NCBI GenBank assembly: GCA_900556025.1
Contig: USNG01000047.1
Coordinates: 1-8,766, forward strand
DNA: 8,766 nucleotides
From: an uncultured Mycoplasmatota bacterium
GTDB lineage: Bacteria; Bacillota_I; Bacilli_A; RF39; UBA660
Direction of reading: 5' to 3'
The position numbers and the translations under genes are program-made. This document shows positions 5,625 to 8,766 of the stretch, piece after piece (position 1 is the stretch's first letter; every line of letters starts with the position of its first letter). Below the pieces are notes generated by a model. That model did not search any database. It was not told where the DNA came from and worked only from the letters and a program-made list of their open reading frames with translations.

Positions 5625-5635
5625 TATAATATAAT
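5625..5635 (+). promoter_or_regulatory. -10 element(s) of the xerD-tdk operon
   Basis: Two overlapping TATAAT hexamers occur, at 5625-5630 and 5630-5635. Initiation would fall at about 5637 or 5642, at or within five bases of the xerD ATG (5642). There is no clear -35. This arrangement points to a leaderless or nearly leaderless mRNA. Confidence 0.4.
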
Positions 5636-5641
5636 TAACTT

Positions 5642-6532
5642 ATGGATAAGGAAGAATTTACTAAAAATATTTTAATCAATGATTTTATTAATGAGATTCA
5701 AAAGAAGAATTACTCAAATAACACTCTAATGTCTTATATAAATGATTTATATTATTTTAGATTATTTGTAAAAAAAGATTTGAATAATGTAAAAGAAGAA
5801 GATATAAGAGATTATTTAGAATATTTAAATCTTCAAAAAGAAAAACCAACTTCTGTTAGAAGAAAAATAAGTTCATTAAAATCATTTTATAAATTTCTAT
5901 ATAAAAATAATTATATAGATAAAAAAGATTATCCATTATATAAAATATCTTATCCAAAAGTAGATAAAAGACTACCTAAATTTGTTTATTATAATGATTT
6001 ATTAGATATTATAAGAGAATCAACAAATGATAAAGATGGTGTAAGAGACAGACTTATAATAGAAATGTTATATGCTACTGGATTAAGAGTAAGTGAATTA
6101 GTTAATATTAAAATTAATGATATTGATTTTAATAATAGAAGAATAGTAGTTTGTGGAAAAGGGAATAAAGAAAGAATTGTATATTATGGAGAATATGCAG
6201 AAGACGTTTTGAAAGAATATTTATTAACTCATAAAAATACTGAAGGATATTTATTCATCAATAGTAGGGGTGGAAAATTAACTGAAAGAGGCGTAAGATA
6301 TATAATAGATAATATTATGAAAAGACTATCTATTAAAACACATGTTACACCTCACGTTCTAAGACATACATTTGCAACAGATATGTTGAATAATGGATGC
6401 GATATCAAAGTAGTACAAGAGTTGCTTGGACATTCAAGTTTAAAAGCAACAGAAATATATACACATGTAACTAATGAACATTTAAAAAAAGTTTATTATG
6501 AATGTTTTCCAAGGAGGGATAAGGATGAGTAA
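5642..6532 (+). CDS. xerD: Tyrosine recombinase XerC/XerD
   Basis: XerC/D recombinases resolve chromosome dimers at dif by breaking and rejoining one strand pair through a phosphotyrosine. At 296 residues this protein has the normal family length. The N-terminal SAM-like DNA-binding domain (about 8-95) contains YSNNTLMSYINDLYYF and SVRRKISSLKSFYKFL. The catalytic domain (about 110-290) has all six active-site residues: Arg149 (ATGLRVSEL), Lys173 (GKGNKER), His238 and Arg241 (TPHVLRH), His264 (LLGHSS) and nucleophile Tyr273 (EIYTH). The start at 5642 keeps the complete N-terminal domain but has no Shine-Dalgarno sequence. The tdk gene overlaps its end by 8 nt. Length and motifs favour the chromosomal XerD type over a phage or integron integrase. 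XerC cannot be excluded, and no dif site is visible. Confidence 0.92.
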   Translation: MDKEEFTKNILINDFINEIQKKNYSNNTLMSYINDLYYFRLFVKKDLNNVKEEDIRDYLEYLNLQKEKPTSVRRKISSLKSFYKFLYKNNYIDKKDYPLYKISYPKVDKRLPKFVYYNDLLDIIRESTNDKDGVRDRLIIEMLYATGLRVSELVNIKINDIDFNNRRIVVCGKGNKERIVYYGEYAEDVLKEYLLTHKNTEGYLFINSRGGKLTERGVRYIIDNIMKRLSIKTHVTPHVLRHTFATDMLNNGCDIKVVQELLGHSSLKATEIYTHVTNEHLKKVYYECFPRRDKDE

Positions 6533-7118
6533 ATTATATTTTAGATATGGAGCTATGAATTCAGGAAAAACAACTTTATTATTACAAGTTGCACATAATT
6601 ATGAAGAAAGAGGAATGAAAGTAGTTATATTAAAACCAGGAATTGATACTAAAGGAAATGATAAAATAGTAACAAGAATAGGTCTTAAAAGAAAAGTGGA
6701 TCACATTATTAAACAAGACGAAAAACTTTCAAATTATTTAAATAAACTATCAGAAGATATAGTTTGTATTTTAGTAGATGAAGCTCAATTTTTAAGTAGA
6801 GATCAAGTTGACGAATTATTTATGTATACAAAATTAAAAAACAAACCAGTTATTTGTTATGGACTTAGAAGTGACTTTAAAACAATTGCATTTCCAGGAA
6901 GTTTAAGATTATTTGAAGTAAGCGATGTTATGGAAGAGTTAATTACTATATGTAGATGTGGTAAAAGAGCTAAATTTAATGGAAGAATAGTAAACGGAAA
7001 ATTCACATCAAGTGGAGAACAAGTAGCAATAGATGGTGAAAATCATGTAGAATATGAATCACTTTGTGGAAAATGTTATTTAGAAAAGGTTTTAGGAATA
7101 ACAACATTAGAAGAATAA
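6525..7118 (+). CDS. tdk: Thymidine kinase (type II, TK1-like)
   Basis: The enzyme phosphorylates thymidine to dTMP with ATP in the cytosol, as part of pyrimidine salvage. The 197 residues match the family length. Visible motifs are the P-loop GAMNSGKT (9-16), DEAQFL (85-90) with catalytic base Glu86, the YGLRSDF stretch (112-118) and FPGS (123-126). The zinc-binding cysteines are Cys143, Cys145, Cys181 and Cys184, and the lasso region ends in VEYESLCGKC. ATG 6525 is chosen because AAGGAGG (6511-6517) lies 7 nt upstream and the protein then begins MSKLYFRYGAMNSGKT. An in-frame ATG at 6498 would add nine residues that are only xerD sequence in another frame. The 8-nt overlap with xerD and the shared terminator indicate one operon. 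Confidence 0.96.
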   Translation: MSKLYFRYGAMNSGKTTLLLQVAHNYEERGMKVVILKPGIDTKGNDKIVTRIGLKRKVDHIIKQDEKLSNYLNKLSEDIVCILVDEAQFLSRDQVDELFMYTKLKNKPVICYGLRSDFKTIAFPGSLRLFEVSDVMEELITICRCGKRAKFNGRIVNGKFTSSGEQVAIDGENHVEYESLCGKCYLEKVLGITTLEE

Positions 7119-7143
7119 GCTATAATAATTTATAGCTTTTTTT
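7117..7143 (+). terminator. Intrinsic terminator of xerD-tdk
   Basis: AAGCTATAA (7117-7125) pairs with TTATAGCTT (7130-7138) around a 4-nt loop and runs into a tract of Ts to 7143. The stem begins inside the tdk stop codon (7116-7118), which is a compact arrangement. Confidence 0.85.
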
Positions 7144-7164
7144 GTAAAATTTTTAAAATAATTC

Positions 7165-7193
7165 TATTCAATTTATAAAGCATTTGGTATAAT
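7165..7193 (+). promoter_or_regulatory. Promoter of ppdK
   Basis: TGGTATAAT is an extended -10 with hexamer 7188-7193. The -35 position (TATTCA, 7165-7170, 17-nt spacer) is weak. Initiation near 7200 gives a 5' leader of about 45 nt that contains the hairpin at 7207-7226. Confidence 0.55.
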
Positions 7194-7206
7194 AGTTCTT
7201 GTTGAG

Positions 7207-7226
7207 TTAAGTATGAAAATACTTAA
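7207..7226 (+). promoter_or_regulatory. Leader hairpin with GAAA tetraloop before ppdK
   Basis: TTAAGTAT (7207-7214) pairs perfectly with ATACTTAA (7219-7226) around GAAA, a stable GNRA-type loop. The ribosome site AAAGGAG (7230-7236) begins three bases after the stem and stays exposed. No T run follows, so this is not a terminator. A role in mRNA stability or translation is inferred. Confidence 0.45.
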
Positions 7227-7244
7227 GGGAAAGGAGTGTATTAT

Positions 7245-8766
7245 ATGAAATATGTCTACATGTTTTCTGAAGGAAACAAGGACATGAAGAATCTTCTTGG
7301 TGGCAAAGGTGCTAACTTAGCAGAAATGACTAGTATTGGTTTACCTGTACCTAGAGGATTTACTATTACGACTGAAGCTTGTACTGCATACTATGATGCT
7401 GGACAAAAAATTAGTCAAGACATAATAGATGAAATCTATGAAAAACTAGAAGAGTTAGAAAAACTTACTGGTAAAAAAATGGGAGACTTAAAAAATCCTT
7501 TATTAGTTTCAGTAAGAAGTGGTGCTAGAGCAAGTATGCCTGGTATGATGGATACTGTATTAAACCTAGGACTTAATGATGAGGTTTGTAAAAACTTTGT
7601 TGAAGAAACTAAAAATAAAAGATTTGTTTATGACTCTTATCGTAGATTCATAATGATGTTCGCAGATGTTGTAAAAGGATATTCTAAGAGCTCATTTGAA
7701 AGAGTTTTAGATAAATTTAAAGAGGATAAAGGTGCTCACTTCGATACAGATTTAGATGAAAATGATATGTATGAAGTAGCTATGAAATTCAAAGATATCT
7801 ATAAAGAATTATCTGGTGTAGAATTCCCACAAAATCCTAAAGAACAATTAATCGAAGCAGTAACTGCTGTATTCAGAAGTTGGAATAATGAAAGAGCTAT
7901 TTATTATAGAAGAATGAATGATATTCCTAGTTCTTGGGGAACAGCTGTAAACGTTCAAGAAATGGTTTATGGTAATAAAGGTGATGACTGTGGAACTGGT
8001 GTTGCATTTACAAGAAACCCAGCTACAGGAGAAAAAGTTCTTTATGGTGAATATTTAATGAATGCTCAAGGTGAAGATGTTGTTGCTGGTGTAAGAACTC
8101 CTCAACCAATAGCTACATTAAAAGAAACTATGCCAAGCGCATATGAAGAATTTGTAAAAACTTGTAATATTCTTGAAAAACATTATAAAGATATGCAAGA
8201 TATGGAATTTACTATTGAAAATGGTAAACTATTCATGTTACAAACTCGTAACGGAAAAAGAACTGGTCAAGCAGCATTAAAAATAGCTGTAGATTTATAT
8301 AATGAAGGAATGATTACTAAAGAAGAAGCTTTATTAAAAGTTGAACCAAAAGCTTTAGATCAATTACTTCACCCAAATTTTGATGCTGATGAATTAAAGA
8401 AAGCAACTCCAATTGCTAGTGGATTAGCTGCTTCTCCAGGAGCAGGTTGTGGAAAGATTTATTTCACAGCTGAAGAAGTTACAGAAGCTGCTAAAAGAGG
8501 AGAAGACACTATTTTAGTTAGATTAGAAACATCTCCAGAAGACATTGAAGGAATGAATTTAGCACGTGGAGTATTAACTATTCGTGGAGGTATGACATCA
8601 CATGCTGCAGTTGTTGCTCGTGGTATGGGTAGATGTTGTGTTTCTGGATGTGGTGAACTAACAATAAGTGAGGAAAACAAAACATTAACAACAAAAGATG
8701 GAAAAGTATTTAAAGAAGGAGATTACATTTCAGTAGATGGAAGTACTGGTAAAGTATATGGTGAAC
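7245..8766 (+). CDS. ppdK: Pyruvate, phosphate dikinase (N-terminal 507 residues)
   Basis: The enzyme interconverts pyruvate + ATP + Pi and phosphoenolpyruvate + AMP + PPi, and in anaerobes often works in PPi-dependent glycolysis. The frame is open from ATG 7245 to the window edge, covering 507 of roughly 870-880 residues. The nucleotide-binding part has LLGGKGANLAEM (17-28), GLPVPRGFTITTEAC (32-46), SVRSGARASMPGMMDTVLNLGLN (89-111), GTGVAFTRNPATGE (250-263) and FMLQTRNGKRT (330-340). The swivelling phosphohistidine domain follows, with SPGAGCGKI (397-405) and GGMTSHAAVVARGMG (448-462). His453 is the phosphorylated residue, and Thr451 is the position regulated in plant homologues. The C-terminal PEP/pyruvate barrel lies beyond the window. 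AAAGGAG 8 nt before the ATG, its own promoter and less extreme codon use suggest strong expression. Confidence 0.97.
   Translation, partial: MKYVYMFSEGNKDMKNLLGGKGANLAEMTSIGLPVPRGFTITTEACTAYYDAGQKISQDIIDEIYEKLEELEKLTGKKMGDLKNPLLVSVRSGARASMPGMMDTVLNLGLNDEVCKNFVEETKNKRFVYDSYRRFIMMFADVVKGYSKSSFERVLDKFKEDKGAHFDTDLDENDMYEVAMKFKDIYKELSGVEFPQNPKEQLIEAVTAVFRSWNNERAIYYRRMNDIPSSWGTAVNVQEMVYGNKGDDCGTGVAFTRNPATGEKVLYGEYLMNAQGEDVVAGVRTPQPIATLKETMPSAYEEFVKTCNILEKHYKDMQDMEFTIENGKLFMLQTRNGKRTGQAALKIAVDLYNEGMITKEEALLKVEPKALDQLLHPNFDADELKKATPIASGLAASPGAGCGKIYFTAEEVTEAAKRGEDTILVRLETSPEDIEGMNLARGVLTIRGGMTSHAAVVARGMGRCCVSGCGELTISEENKTLTTKDGKVFKEGDYISVDGSTGKVYGE

Noticed and set aside
5372..5641. Precursor peptide gene for the radical SAM enzyme
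   Set aside because: Only frames of fewer than about 20 codons without ribosome sites were seen on either strand; none is Cys-, Ser- or Gly-rich in a convincing way.
6498..6524. Upstream ATG that would extend thymidine kinase by nine residues
   Set aside because: The extra residues are xerD sequence in another frame, and AAGGAGG at 6511-6517 is correctly spaced for ATG 6525.
8459..8680. Minus-strand open frame of 73 codons
   Set aside because: Antisense to the phosphohistidine domain of ppdK; composition explained by that gene.
1..8766. CRISPR array, transposase or insertion sequence
   Set aside because: No regularly spaced repeats, no transposase motif and no terminal inverted repeats were seen; XerD is the only recombinase and fits the chromosomal type.
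1..8766. Recoding of TGA as tryptophan, as in some Mollicutes
   Set aside because: Conserved tryptophans (for example in YhcG LNW, PPDK RSW and SSW) use TGG, and no intact gene needs TGA read-through.

Overview
The window is a very AT-rich stretch of bacterial chromosome. Most likely it comes from a low-GC Bacillota, such as a gut Bacilli/Erysipelotrichia or Mollicutes-related lineage. The basis is the codon bias to A/T-ending codons, the AGGAG-type ribosome sites, extended -10 promoters, U-tract hairpin terminators, a ComEC remnant, a XerC/D recombinase, a type II thymidine kinase and a pyruvate phosphate dikinase. TAA and TAG close the intact genes and TGG encodes Trp, so the standard code fits. 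I cannot name a species.

Layout. (1) 1-826, minus: a nearly complete stand-alone acyltransferase of the 2-oxoacid dehydrogenase E2 catalytic-domain type, cut by the window edge at its C-terminus. (2) 827-1085: divergent promoters, tRNA-Gly(UCC) and its terminator. (3) About 1086-1744: a rearranged zone. It holds an inverted, decayed partial copy of the tRNA gene, a minus-strand reading frame of unknown family with no credible start, and out-of-frame remains of the membrane part of comEC. (4) 1745-2716, plus: the surviving C-terminal part of ComEC with an intact metallo-beta-lactamase domain. (5) 2733-5371: a compact divergent cassette. It has a CheD-fold cysteine hydrolase on minus, and on plus a radical SAM protein with a SPASM-like C-terminus followed by a DUF1016/YhcG-type PDDEXK nuclease. 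(6) 5372-5641: a gap with two hairpins, the second a terminator, and the xerD promoter. (7) 5642-7118: overlapping xerD and tdk genes, closed by a terminator. (8) 7119-8766: a strong promoter, a leader hairpin and the first 507 codons of ppdK.

How the genes relate. The two flanks look like housekeeping chromosome: tRNA, chromosome-dimer recombinase, nucleotide salvage and central carbon metabolism. The middle looks accessory. The broken comEC, the tRNA relic and the orphan fragment suggest past insertion and deletion. The CheD-like / radical SAM / nuclease cassette is the best candidate for an undescribed system. Its CheD-like protein keeps Thr-Cys-His at the spacing of the CheD deamidases, but no chemotaxis gene is present. 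It shares a 61-bp divergent promoter region with the radical SAM gene, and that gene is followed closely by a nuclease of a family common in defence islands. Any joint function is inference.
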